Shown here piece by piece: positions 21,707 to 33,023 of a DNA stretch of 64,000 nt. Positions within the stretch are counted from its first letter, which is position 1, and the number at the start of each line of letters is the position of its first letter. The notes beneath the pieces were generated by a model. The model saw only the letters and a list, made by a program, of their open reading frames with translations. It made no database searches and was not told the origin of the DNA. This DNA comes from Mesostigma viride (lineage: Eukaryota > Streptophyta > Mesostigmatophyceae > Mesostigmatales > Mesostigmataceae). The stretch lies in contig RPFO01000027.1 in assembly GCA_009746045.1 (NCBI GenBank), forward strand, positions 1,310,976 to 1,374,975. Reading direction: 5' to 3'. A program made the position numbers and the translations under genes.

Positions 21707-24313
21707 ACATAACTCCGTTGGGAGTATATGTAGCACATATCCCAGAGAAGGGGCAATATGGCTTTTAATACATTCTAAGCTACTTCCTGCAAGGGTCGGA
21801 ATGTAAACGACACTTGCTCTAGGTGCACCAAGGGCACCTGCACCCCCCAGAGTCTCAGGCAACACCCAGCTAAGGGGAGCCCGGCATAGGGGCCGAGGGA
21901 AGATCAGCACGGCTATACAAGAGCTAGGGCATGGCGTCTCAGCAGAGAGTGGCTCTCTGCGTAGTCACAACATAATAAAGCTAGGCATCATCTGGTGCAT
22001 GTGTGGCGCGTCATGGGCACACATGTACATGACTAATTAATGTTAATTCATAAGTCAGCTGGTATAGTGCCTGTAGTAGGCGTGCATGTACAAGTCCATG
22101 CCGCTGTCTAACTATTCTACACTACTACTGATGTATTCCCCTAAGCTGGGGTCGCTGGGGCCGCGGTGGTCGAGGGGGTCGCGTGCCAGGGCTTGTGGCC
22201 GACGCGTAGATGGCCGCCCCCTTCCATGTACACTGGCTGTCCCGCCTTGGTCTATAGCTGCTGGAGCTGGAGGTAGGTCGGCCATAGCTCCCGTCGCCGT
22301 TGTTGCTGCGCCAGGGTCGAGTCGTCGTCCACGGTGAAGGGAGTGTTCTCGAGCCGCTTGCGGCGTCTGATAAACGAAATCTTGTCCGCTGGGCTCTTAA
22401 AGATGAGAAGAAGCGGGGGCGCCCCTGCCTTACCCCGCGCGCGGGGAAGGCGGTGGGCGACCAGCTTTAATCTCACCAAGAAGGCCCATGCGATCAAGGA
22501 TTTTGCTCTCAAACGCACGCGCAAGCTTCACGGAATTCTCACCTTCCTCCATGTCGAAGCTCTTGAGTATGACGTTAAGCTGGCTGCGCTTGGCGAGCTC
22601 GGCCTCCTCGAGCGCGGAGGTCGAGCTGCTGCTACTGGAGCTGTGCTGCATTGGCGGACTCAGGTGCATGGTGGAGGTGGTGTGTTGCTTAAGCATGTCC
22701 GCCCAGGTCTCAGTGGGTGGGTGGACTGAGCGCCAGCCGGGCCAGCAAGGGCTGGCTTGGCGGCTATGTCCTTCACCGCCTGGGCGGTGAGGCCTGCGGT
22801 GTTTTGCAGGACCTCGAGGGGCGATGGCATTGTCCTTGAGGCGCTGGTCGATGTCGTGGAGCTGGGCGGTGATGGCGGCGGAGGAGGGGCCGGTGGTGGC
22901 GGTGGAGGAGGCGAGGAGGGTGGAGGTGGCGGTAGAGATGGTGGAGAGGAGGGGGAGCTCGGCAGTCAGTCACTACATTTCGCCGCCTAGGACACCTTTT
23001 TTAGCGGGGAATGTGGTTCGGTCAAGTAGGGGAAAACGGTGGCAGGTCTCCGAGCGTCAGATACTTGGAAATTTCGTTACGTTCGTATCGAGAGTAGATT
23101 TCTGACAATTTTCCTCGTTCGGACAGAGCCACAGTGAATTTCAGCATCCGTCCAGTACCAAAGCATGGACCTAGCAGGAATTCCGTCAGACATCTTGGAA
23201 GTAGCAATTTTTAGTATCGAGCGCACTTGCGCTAGTGTTCAGTACGAATTTGACCTCCGTCAGGTCAGCAAGCGGCGTGGGAATATACTGAACTGAAGAA
23301 AACGGTGGACTGTACTAAGAAATTCGTACTCAAATTTCGTCATCGGAATCGGAGGGAAATATTCGACCAAGGACTAGAGATTTCATCGAATTTTCAGAAC
23401 TGGCCAATTGATGCCAAATGGCGCCATTCTAGATAACAAGTGTTGCTTTACTGGTATCCGACGGTGCCGAACTTCGAAATTGAATTTGTAACCCCCGCCG
23501 TATTGACGGAACCACATTCTCGCATAAATTGGGTTTCCGCGGTGGCGAAATGTAGTGGTGTGCTGCCCATGGGGCGCCACATCTGCAGCGATGGGGGCCA
23601 CGTGCTGCTCGAGGGCCTCCTTAAAGAGTGAGCGGATGGAGGATTCGGTTAAGGTGGTGGTGAGGGGCTTGGGGGGCCAGAGCTCCTCGATGGAGCAGCC
23701 AAGGAGGGAGAAAAGAGCGAATCGTTGAAGGTGGGGGCGGCGGGCGTTGAGGACGTCCTTGTCGAAATTGCGCCTCTGAAGGAAGGCATTGACGAGGCGA
23801 CCTTGGACAGTGGGAAAGCTGCTTGCACAGTTCAATAAGAGAGGCGTGTGTCCCGAAAAACACGTAGGCCAGGATGCGATCGTGGGTGAGCTGGTCAAAA
23901 AAGCTGGGCTGGCTGGCGTCAAAGTCGTACTCGTCCAAAAGCTCGGCAGGACGACTGCGCTTGGGTTCAGGCGACGCTGCTGGCGAGGCGAGCCCGGGCT
24001 GGGCGACCACTAGAGCTTGGCTATAGTGGCGCCGCTGCCTTCTGGGCTGGTAGGCGAAGCTGCAGCCAAAGCTGCAGACGTATTTTCAGGGCCAAGCACA
24101 GCCACCAGGCTGGGTTGCGGGGAGGAGCGTTTGCTCGCCATATATTGCGTAATAGCTTCGGAAAATTATATCAGCATGTGCGTCTTAGAAAGACGAAGCG
24201 ATTGTGATATTCACAGCTGAATTCGGTGCTCAAACGTGAAAGTTATGCATGAGCTCCGCCGTCAGCCATGGCTACCTCGTGGCTCGTGCATAGCCCCATC
24301 AGCGAGGGAGATA
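21707..24313 (-). mobile_element. ORF1-only non-LTR retroposon, degenerate, 12-bp TSD
   Basis: TGGTGCACGAGA occurs at 21695-21706 and 24314-24325 and fits a 12-bp target duplication. On the minus strand the unit has the same leader (GGCTGACGGCGG type, 24255-24275), a decayed ORF1 and the same 3' end (CTCCCAACGGAG type at 21709-21725) as the element at 11645-13717. It is about 2.6 kb and encodes no RT. Confidence 0.75.
22252..24145 (-). pseudogene. Degenerate ORF1 protein gene
   Basis: Starts around 24140 with MASKRSSPQPSLVAVLGPEN, continues with ASPEPKRSRPAELLDEYDFD and, after several frameshifts and stops, ends with RRRKRLENTPFTVDDDSTLAQ and QRRRELWPTYLQ near 22260, which match the RRM and C-terminal region of the intact ORF1 at 11817-13181. 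An unrelated stretch at 22980-23500 may be a further insertion or decay. Confidence 0.7.
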
Positions 24314-24429
24314 TGGTGCACGAGATGGATCGTGAAATTCATGTAATGTAGACGCCCTGTGATGTTGTGACCTTTGTAACATTTTTTCCCCATTTAGCGA
24401 CAAGCATGTTTTGCGGCTTTATTGATGTG

Positions 24430-26185
24430 ACAAGCCACGAGATAGCCATGGCTGACGGCGGGGCCCATACCTTTCACGTTTAAGCTCCAAATTTTGCTGC
24501 GACTATCACAATGGCTTCGCCTTTCTAAGACGCACATGCTGATATATTTTCCTGAAGCTATCACGCAGTGCCGAAGTTATGACGAGCAAATGCTCCTTGA
24601 CGCAACGCAGCCTGGCGGCTGCGCTGTACCCTGAAAATACGTCTGCAGCTTTGCCCTCCGGCCCTGAAGGCAGCGGTGGCAGCCACTAACCAAGCACTAG
24701 TGGTCGCCCCGGCTTCCCCCAGGCTCGGCTCGCCCTCGGCATCGCCTGAGCCCAAGCGCAGTTGCCCTGATGAACTGAGCTGGGACGAGTTCAACTTTGA
24801 CTCCGGCCAGCCCGGCTATTTTGACAATTTAATCACACCCTGGCAGTGGATTCCTGAGCTACGATTTTTGGGGATTGCACGCCTCCGGCTTCTTTAACTG
24901 TGCAAGAACCTCCAACAGCAGAACCGCCTCCACGATGCCTTCGGGATGTGCAATCGTTCGGTTCCACACCTCAACAAGCAGTTGACCCCACCCCCCCGGG
25001 CCTTCAGCTCTACGCCTGAACCTCTCCCTCCTTGGGTGCTCCGTCGAGGAGATCTGGGCCACCCCCACCCCGGCACAGTGACCACGGTCCTTCGGCCCAA
25101 AACCACCTTTCGCTCACTCGGTCGAGGCCTTCGAACAGCACGTGACTCCCCTCGCTGCAGATGTGGCATGCAGCCATGGGCGGCACGCTAGCTGCCGAGC
25201 TCCCCCTTCTGTCCAACACCTCCAACCTCTTCGCCTCCACCTCCAAACAAAGCCACCATCATTGCACCACCACCACCACCGACGCCACCGATCACCGCCC
25301 CACTCCTCGACATGGACAAGCGCCTCAAGGACAATGCCATCGTTATTGAGCTAGTGCGTGCAAAACACCGCAGGCCTCACTGCCCAGGCGGTGAAGGACA
25401 TTGCCGCCTGGCCCGAGCCCCTGCTGGCCCCGTCGGCGATGCACCTCCCACACAGACCTGGGCAGCATGCCATGATGAACCACACCCGCCACCACCGGCA
25501 CCTCCACCATCGCCGCCCAGCTCAAGCCGAGCAGACGCTCGACCTCCGTGAGGAGGCCACGCTCGACAAGCGCAGCCGCAACGTCATCGTCAATGAAGCA
25601 CTTCGACCAGCTGCCAGACTGTTGAGAATTCCGATCGAGTCCCTTGCCCAGGCATTTGAGAACAAAATCCTTGCCCCCGTGTCCCTCATTGGTGAGCTCA
25701 AGCTGGACTAGTTCCTCCGCCTTCCCCGCTCGCGGGGTAAGGCTGGACCGCCTCCGCTGCTCCTCACCTTTGAGTACATGGTGGACAAGCTGCTGTTTCT
25801 CAAGTGGCTCAAGCGGCTCGTGGGTCCGACCTCCTACACGCTGGACGACGACTTGACCCTGACACAGCAACAACGGCCACGGGATCGCTATGGTTGACCT
25901 ACCTCCAGCTCCGGAAGACAGCAGGGAAGCCAGTATATACTGGAGGGGGGCGGCCGGTCATCTACTTTGACCACAAGCCATGGCATGCGACCCCTGTCGA
26001 GCAACCAACCCCAGCAACCCCAGCCTATACAGTACTAGCCGGGATATAGCAGTAGTGTAGAATAGTAAGGCTTAGCCGACGTGGCCCACGCCCACGTCGG
26101 AATGCATGCCCGTGATGGGACCCACACAAGATGTTGCATTACATAGCGTTTAGGGTTAAGTAACTTAAGTAGTTATAGCCATGCT
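24430..26185 (+). mobile_element. ORF1-only retroposon, degenerate copy B
   Basis: The leader at 24430-24577 is closely related to that of the element on its left but lies head to head with it. Its 3' portion (GATGTTGCATTA, about 26120-26135) matches 13381-13392 of the intact element, then diverges before the shared terminal motif, so the 3' end is lost or replaced by copy C. Confidence 0.65.
24578..26049 (+). pseudogene. Degenerate ORF1 protein gene, copy B
   Basis: Frames change several times. Seen are MTSKCSLTQRSLAAALYPENT, in parts, then ASPEPKRSCPDELSWDEFNFD, a middle part with LASTSKQS and histidine/threonine-rich sequence, DKRSRNVIVNEALRPAARLL, EYMVDKLLFLKWLKRLVGPTSYTLDDDLTL and QLRKTAGKPVYTGGGRPVIYF. 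The order matches the intact ORF1 at 11817-13181. Not functional. Confidence 0.65.
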
Positions 26186-26189
26186 TTGC

Positions 26190-26665
26190 CCATGCCACCA
26201 GCCACGACTCAGGTAGCCATGGCTGACAGCGGAGCTCATAACTTTCACGTTTAGGCACCAAATTCGGCTGTGAATATCACAATCGCTTCGTCTTTCTAAG
26301 ACGCGCGCACACGCTGATATAATTTTCCGAAGCTATTACGCAATATATGGCGCAACGCAGCCTGGCGGCTGCGCTCAGCCCTGAAGATACGTCTGCAGCT
26401 CCGGCTGCATGCAGCTTCGCCCTCCGGCCCAGAAGGCAGCGGCGCCACTAGCCAAGCCCTAGTGGTCGCCCACCCCTCGACCGGGCTCGCCTCATCACCC
26501 GCAGCGTCGCCTGAGCCCAAGCGCAGTCGCCCTGCCGAGCCAACCTGGGAAGCGCTAGACTTTGACGCCAGCCAGCCCGGCTTTTTTGACAAGATCAACG
26601 AACTACTGATATGCCGGAAATTCGGCCTTCCGTCAGTTGGTTTTGCGGCTCACGCGCTTAATTAC
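26190..26665 (+). mobile_element. ORF1-only retroposon, 5' fragment (copy C)
   Basis: A leader (26215-26350) related to those at 24255 and 24435 is followed by the N-terminal part of ORF1 (SPAASPEPKRSRPAEPTWEA, 26480-26580). It stops near 26600, where unrelated sequence begins. It follows copy B in the same orientation. Confidence 0.6.
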
Positions 26666-27090
26666 ATGTAGTTAGGACCTTTTGACCGGTTGTTACCCGG
26701 TCTGGTGACGTGTCAGTTTTACTGTAGTGTGGACTGGTGTCGAGTCGCGCCGCTCTGTGTACTTTAGTAGTGGTCCTTAATTATCCTTTGTTGTGTAGAA
26801 CTAGTGGATCGGCGTGGTTCCTGGATGCGAGGGCCACTGTCGGCCCGAGCATGCTTGCACGTTGGTGATCATTTATGCCTCTTTCTACCCCTCGTGATGA
26901 CACTCGGCGTGTGTTATGGATGTAACACATATTAGCTTCAATGGGTAATGGCTTACTAGGTGCTTCCTTCGTAATATCCTCGTAATTGATTTGGTTTATG
27001 GCATACTTTAGTCACATATGTGAATGCATTGAGATCTGACTCGATGCGTCCGACTTTCGCAAAAGGTAGCTCCTCCGAGTAGCTGGCAGC
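26666..27090 (+). mobile_element. Possible diverged solo LTR
   Basis: Blocks such as GTCGCGCCGC (26742-26751) and GCGAGGGCC...GGCCCGAGCA (26827-26850) resemble 51327-51340 and 51390-51415 of the LTR at 51103-51782. Ends and target duplication were not found, so the assignment rests on partial similarity. Confidence 0.3.
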
Positions 27091-27120
27091 CTTATTAGCT
27101 TAGGAAGAGTTAGGCGAGGT

Positions 27121-27686
27121 TCTTTGATAGGTCGAGGGCGAGGAGGCGGTGGAAATCCGCGGCGTAACAGCGCCCTTGAGCGATTTGTCATGGCCTCTCT
27201 GGACCTGGAAGCCGACCCCACTGTTGCTGCCGCCATCGATGTCACTGCAAGGCAAGTCGCCAATACCTGCTACGATCACATCCCCTCCCTAGTCCCTCCT
27301 CAACGCTGCCCTCATGCAAACCTGTCCACGACCACCTCGCCACCCACCATGCCCATTCCAAACACGCCGACAACTCCATCCACTCCGCCATCACCCACAT
27401 TGCAGCATATGCAGGCCAGCAGCAGCAGCAGCAGCTCCTACAGTACATGCAGCTCCAGCATGCAACAACTTGCCGCCTCCATAACTCCTGCCAAGACCAG
27501 CTATGCCGCCCGGCCACGCTTCAGAACCCTACGGAGCTCATCAACGAAATCAAAACAGTGGTCAAAGCCAGCACATTGGATGCTATGCACGAACCAATTC
27601 GCTCATCAGCAGTATATTGTGGTTCGAGGTGTTCCCCCGATTACGTCAACGATGCACGCCTGGGCCACTGCCAGTCCGGGGCGACA
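27121..27686 (+). pseudogene. Degenerate ORF of unknown retroelement
   Basis: A 202-codon frame (27124-27732) begins with GRGRGGGGNPRRNS and contains Pro/Thr/Ser-rich and poly-Ser stretches. Another frame shows NPTELINEIKTVVKASTLDA. The look is that of an ORF1 relic of a different element. The palindromic element at 27687 interrupts it. Confidence 0.4.
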
Positions 27687-28492
27687 GTTATTATACATAG
27701 TGATGGAACCTTTTTGCCACTTGGGCAATTAGGTGTTACATCCCAGCCCAGACACACCTAGCCTGAGCTACGTAGCGAAAGATCCTCCTTGCCGGAATTA
27801 GGAATAATTCAAGGTGGCCTAATGTAGATTGCGCTTCACGACGTGAGTCGTGAGATATTTGGCACCGCGGCTTGATGCCAAGCTAATTGTACACACTTAT
27901 ATTGGCTAGCAATACCAATTACAAATGGATAATTGCCCCGGGCTCAATGTGAAGGCGTTTTCGCACTTAACAATCATCAAACCAAGAGGACGAGACTCTC
28001 GTCCTTCGGACTAATTTAACCTAGGTCGGTTGCGGCGCAGATACAACGCCAATCCTTCTAGAACATTCCAAGTCAATCATTCCACGTAGGATCCGGGCCG
28101 ACATGGACCCTCAACTACAGGATCCACGCCTAGAACTACAGACGGACCCATAACTGGCGCGGCGCCACTGCACCGGCCCCTACAAGGTCAACCTAGGACC
28201 AAAATAACTAGTCCAATTCACACAATAACCAATATCAATAAATCCCATCACAACAGACCAAACGGTCTTAGTAATTTATTCCATCGTTACGTCCAACCAA
28301 AAGGGCCGGGACGTAACATTAGGCCCGTCACTATTTATCCGGCGAAAACCACTCGCCGGTATCTATTCCGCGTTAAGTTCACGTGAACGTCCACGGCGCG
28401 GAATAGATACCGGCGAGTGGTTTTCGCCGGATAAATAGTGACGGACCTAATTGCCCAAGTGGCCAAAAGGTTCCGTCACTATTTACAATAAC
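27687..28492. mobile_element. Palindromic fold-back element split by a solo LTR
   Basis: Without the LTR and one TTAGG the element is about 215 bp and largely self-complementary, with a centre at TTCACGTGAA (28378-28387). It shares CTTTTTGCCACTTGGGC and CCACTCGCCGG with the 206-bp palindromes at 17616 and 18057, but the intervening sequence differs, so it is a diverged family member. Confidence 0.8.
27734..28318 (-). mobile_element. Solo LTR with 5-bp TSD (TTAGG)
   Basis: Reverse complement of the LTR at 51103-51782: it starts TGTTACATCCC and ends GGGACGTAACA on the plus strand, 585 bp long, flanked by TTAGG at 27729-27733 and 28319-28323. The internal region is missing, as after LTR-LTR recombination. 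Confidence 0.88.
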
Positions 28493-28599
28493 AAAAACAT
28501 CGTAGTGTGGGGGTCGATATCTATATCGTACTGCTGGGGCTACTGCAGTACTGAATCTCGCCTTAACGATATTCCAACCGGGCATTTTCCCCTTCCGGG

Positions 28600-28790
28600 C
28601 GGGTACGTACGTACGTGTAGTCCTGCTCGGGTGGCGGGCGGCGTGAGCGGCGCAGGTACGCCCGCCACAGGCGCCGGGCGGGCGGCCGCCATGCAGCGGG
28701 CCGAGCGGCGGAGGCGGGGGGGGGGGCACCCAGCAGCCGGGACGTATTGGGAGAGTTCCGCAAGTCCAGCTATTGTTGCGGCGAGTTTCA
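28600..28790 (-). mobile_element. LINE fragment related to 16600-16760
   Basis: The stretch from GTACGTGTAGTCCTGCTC (28608) through GGCGGAGGCGGG matches 16608-16760 of the LINE at 14705-18800 in the same orientation. Short and coding-dead. Confidence 0.65.
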
Positions 28791-28799
28791 AATGTACAT

Positions 28800-29640
28800 T
28801 GTGTTGGCTTGATCTTTGAATGCCAGATTATTTTCTGTAGGGTTCTTCCTCTTTTCGGGGCTTTCCTTATGTACGTTGCATGCCGCTCTCACCTCCGTAA
28901 TTCATCATTATCAAGGAAAACATATTGGAACGTCATGCGTCCAGGAATAGTTGTCTCACTTAATATATGTCCACAGCAAGTTCAAAATATGGGCCTCATG
29001 TAAGGCCTCGAGAAAATCTCGCACGCAAAGTATGCCTACCACGCAAAGTATTCCTTACATATTTCACCGCATGATCACGCGTGATCCTCGTCGGCGCAGA
29101 CACGCACAGAGAATAAGACGCAAGAATAAAGATACAGTGAGTACGTACTCACCAATTGCTAGTTATCAGAGAATAAGTTTACGTACTACAAATATTATAG
29201 CATAGTATAATAAATCAGCATGTGCCTTGATTGCAAGGTCATGAAGCTCCCGATATTCACATGTTCTACTGTTTTGGGCTCCAGGCCCGCGATAGTTGCC
29301 TCAAAATAGAGTGTCTCCTCAAGCCATGGCTGGAGCGGCAGTCGGCCCCATGCTTGACCCACCTGCATGTCGCAGAGTGCTGGTCGCATACACGAACTAG
29401 GGGCTTGCACACGGCACCGAACCATGATTGATCCGGCCGGCGCCGCAAGGCATGGTTCCACCACCTGGGGCGCAGACGTTCTAGTGCCAGATTCCAAACC
29501 GAGCCTTTTGCGCCAGCTGGACTGCTGGCCTGATCCCATCTCTTCTCAACCCTGCACTGCACTCGCGCTCAAGTCTGGGTCTGCACCACTGGTGATGCCC
29601 GGCCATGCTACAGACTGGGTTCGTGCGAGCGGTGGTTGCG
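28800..29640. other. No gene recognised
   Basis: Short open frames only; no family signal seen. Confidence 0.4.
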
Positions 29641-29663
29641 TCCCCGACTTTGAAGGTAGAACC

Positions 29664-29816
29664 ATACCATATCATATCAAAGAGACAACCAAAGAGATAC
29701 CATATCATATGGCTGTCTTATCATATCAAAGAGACAACCAAAGAGATACCATATCATATGGCTGTCTTATCATATCAAAGAGACAACCAAAGAGATACCA
29801 TATCATATGGCTGTCT
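29664..29816. repeat. Tandem repeat of about 55-57 bp
   Basis: Three near-identical units containing TATCATATCAAAGAGACAAC and CCATATCATATGGCTGTCTT. Confidence 0.85.
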
Positions 29817-29829
29817 TGCTTACTTACTA

Positions 29830-30720
29830 CTACAACTGTACCTAATACTATGCAATATATAGCGGTAGGTTTCCTAGGAAACCACGTCGCGTGCGGTTGG
29901 GCTCCAAGCTTGAAAGGTGGGTTCCAAACCTAAGGGATGGCCCCTGAACGGTTCCCTTGCACCCAGGCTGACTCACTTGCACGACATGAAGACCAGGGAC
30001 CCCTTGCCAACCTCCCCAGTTTGAAAAAAAGTTGTCGTTCTTACTCCGCGGGAAGCTGACCCCAAACGCCTGGCTTGCCCTCATGGAATGTAGCCTCTAT
30101 GGCTGCGGCACTCCCAGCCTGAACAGCTTGCAAAAGAGGCAGGGCCCTGCAAGGGCACGACGCGGGACGCAGGGTGTGGGGAGTGTATACGATACATACG
30201 TTTACATCTTCCACAATTACATTCCCAATCTTTTCGGGTAGTCAGCCCAGCATGGGTGATCCTACCCAACTTGGGGCGGGTGGTCCTACCCACAGCATGG
30301 GTAATCCCTGCCAGCTCAGGTGCCTTCCTTCCCTCTCCAAGCACGTGGACACAAGTATAACCGCGCGCGTTCCGTTGCTGGAGCCACCGCTTGGCCATGG
30401 ACGCCCAAAGCACCCCACCACTCCCTTGATAAGCGCTCGCTTGACAGAGCTCCAAGCTGATGTTCCCATCTGCGACGGCCGGGCTTCTCCATCGGCTTTC
30501 AGTCAGTGCTGGCGCAGCGCTCCCATCCCTGGCCTCTGGCCTCACCCACTTCCAACATTTTCCTAATCTACCCCCCCTTGGCCACGGGGGGCAGCCTTGC
30601 AAATCCTCAGTCTCATAGCAGTCGTGTACCAACAGCGCTCGTCCGGTTGTCAGAACAGGTTTTCAATGTCTCGGTCAACACCCCGAATACCCTTCCATTC
30701 ATGCTGCCCGAGCTGTTCTT
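29830..30720. other. No gene recognised
   Basis: Region between the tandem repeat and the 3' end of the cyclase gene. Open frames are present on both strands, without motifs. Confidence 0.4.
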
Positions 30721-30721
30721 T

Positions 30722-30752
30722 GAGTGGTTGCGTTCTTTTTATAGCAACCACT
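30722..30752. promoter_or_regulatory. Perfect short hairpin just after the cyclase stop codon
   Basis: AGTGGTTGC (30723-30731) pairs with GCAACCACT (30744-30752) around a 12-nt loop, starting 18 bp after the stop of the minus-strand cyclase gene. It could mark 3' end processing or be chance. Confidence 0.4.
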
Positions 30753-30769
30753 TTATGAGTTCCGTTCCT

Positions 30770-30962
30770 TTACTTCTCGGTCAGCTCGCGGAATCCCTTC
30801 CAGTCGGGTGGCGAGATGTTGCCGTGCGCGCGCATGACCCCCAGCAGTGTGGTGCTGGGGCCGTCAGGGATGACGTCCCCCGTGCGCGTGCGGCGCATCG
30901 TGCGTGCCGTCGCCAGTAGCTCCGACGCCACGTCCCAGTGGCCCTCCGTGTATGCGGTGAAC
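30770..30962 (-). CDS. Cyclase gene, exon 13 (C-terminus)
   Basis: Residues 1049-1112 and TAA: FTAYTEGHWDVASELLATA, then DGPSTTLLGVMRAHG and DWKGFRELTEK, the C-terminal block shared by this cyclase group. Acceptor CCCGCAG. Confidence 0.9.
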
Positions 30963-32981
30963 CTGCGGGGGTGGGGTGGGGTGGGGATATCAAAAAAAAA
31001 AAAAAAAATCCATCAGGAGAGCAGTATTGAATTGATTAGGAGACAGTGGAGGAGGAAGGACAAGGGGGAAATGTGGAGATCGGGAAGACGACGACATAAG
31101 CACTGGGAATTTATAATGCAAGGTACCAGGGCAACCAGGTTCATTTCAAAGGGTTCATTTAAAATGGGTGTCATTTAAAGTAAGGGTTCATTCCCCCAAA
31201 GGGTTCATTCAAAATAAGAGTTCATTCGAAATGTGGGTTCATTCACATTAACGGTGCGCAATACGAAGCTGGGCTGGTGTTGAATGCAGCGTGTGTAAAG
31301 ATGAAAGGTAAACAAATTTGTTACAAGGCTTCTTCAGGATGAAAATTCCAGACGGTAAGGAGATCGAGAATTGTTGTAGGGAGCCTTGCGATGGATGGAG
31401 GGTGGACGCACTGAAACCAAAGGGGGAGAAACCAACCACAACGTGGACAAGCAGTTAACAACAGAGGATGTGAACAAAGACAGGAACAAGTGGGGGGAGA
31501 ATGGGAAGCAGAGAAGCCGAGTCTTTGCTCTTTGCACTACGCGCTTTGCACTTTGTACGTGAATGGCATTAGCGTGCAGTGAAGCGGGGAGGGAGGAAAG
31601 GGAGGGAAGTTAGCAAGGCAACATTACCCCAGGCAAAAACTTCGGCAAAAATAGCCCACCCCATGCACATTGGCAGCAATTTACCATACCATGGCAACCC
31701 TCACTACATTGACAAGCAAACAAAGACAACAGCAAACACACAACGGCCCCTGGCACACACAGAGAGCGCCAGCAAAGCAACCCCCCCCTGGCGGTGAAAC
31801 GTGGCAAAAAATCCCACATGGCAAAAGCTCGCTCAGCATATCACCACGGGAGACGGCTCGCTAGGCGGCTCACCCCTGGCGGAAGGTGGCGAGGAACTCT
31901 GGCGGCGAGTCGGACATGGCGACAATGTCGGGATGTTCCACAAACTCGTCGTTGAACTCGCGAAAGCTCGCGCTGTCCTGAGGGAAAACGGGCGACATCG
32001 GGTCCTCCCCCTCGTCCAGCTTGGGCGGGCTGATGTTGGCCAGGTTGACGTCGTATGTCCACAGGCCCATCGGGCGCAGAGACCCCTTGACGGTCACACG
32101 GTCGATCTCTCGGCACCGGGCACGGACGCCAGGGGACAGAATTGCGGCGAAATCGGAGGAGAGGAGGATCGGGACCCCAAACTGCTTGGTGGCGGCCTCG
32201 AGCCTCGCCGCGATGTTAACATTCGGGGATAGGTAGGAGGCGTCGATCTTGTACTCGGACCCAATTGCACCCTCAATCGCCCAGCCGACGTGGAGGCCGA
32301 ACCCCATGGACACCTCGTAGTGGTCAGTGAAGAAGCGCTTGCGGATGCCCTCGTTCTTGGCAAACTGGGCCAGCCGGGCGCTCTTCTTGAGGGCGGCCAT
32401 GACGACAATGAAGGAGGCGAGCGCCTGGTGTGTGTGTGGGGGGGTGGGGTGGGCAAATGATTATATTGATTAATAACAAAAAAACATGAATAATTTATGA
32501 ATTTATGAATAGTCAAGTGGATATAAATACTTGGATTAGGGTTTGCCAGGGGAGTGGCGCGCGGCAGGCGGCATGTGCGTGTGTGAAAGCGAGCGACAGG
32601 TGCGCGCAAGTGGGTGGAAGGCATGCGGAGGAAAGCTGTGAGATAAGAGATAGCAACACAAGATTATCGCTATCAGCATCATTATCAATCAGATAAGAGA
32701 TAGCAACACAAGATTATCGCTATCAGCATCATTATCAGATCAGAGATAGCAACACAAGATTATCGCTATTAGAATCATTATCAGATAAGAGATAGCAACA
32801 CAAGATTGTCGCTATTAGCATCATTATCCACGATGGTGGTGAAGGGGACGAGCACCGCGGAGTGTGCGTGGGGGGGTGGGGTGGGGGATGGGTTGAGGAG
32901 TAAGTTGTGGGGTTACGGGAAGTGGTATGTGCTGTGTGTGGGGGGAGAGAATACCGGTGGGATGGGAGGGGTGGGCCGGTG

Positions 32982-33023
<42 letters not shown>

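Noticed and set aside
30081..30632. 183-codon minus-strand frame downstream of the cyclase gene
   Set aside because: No domain, no splice support and competing frames on the other strand; left as unassigned.
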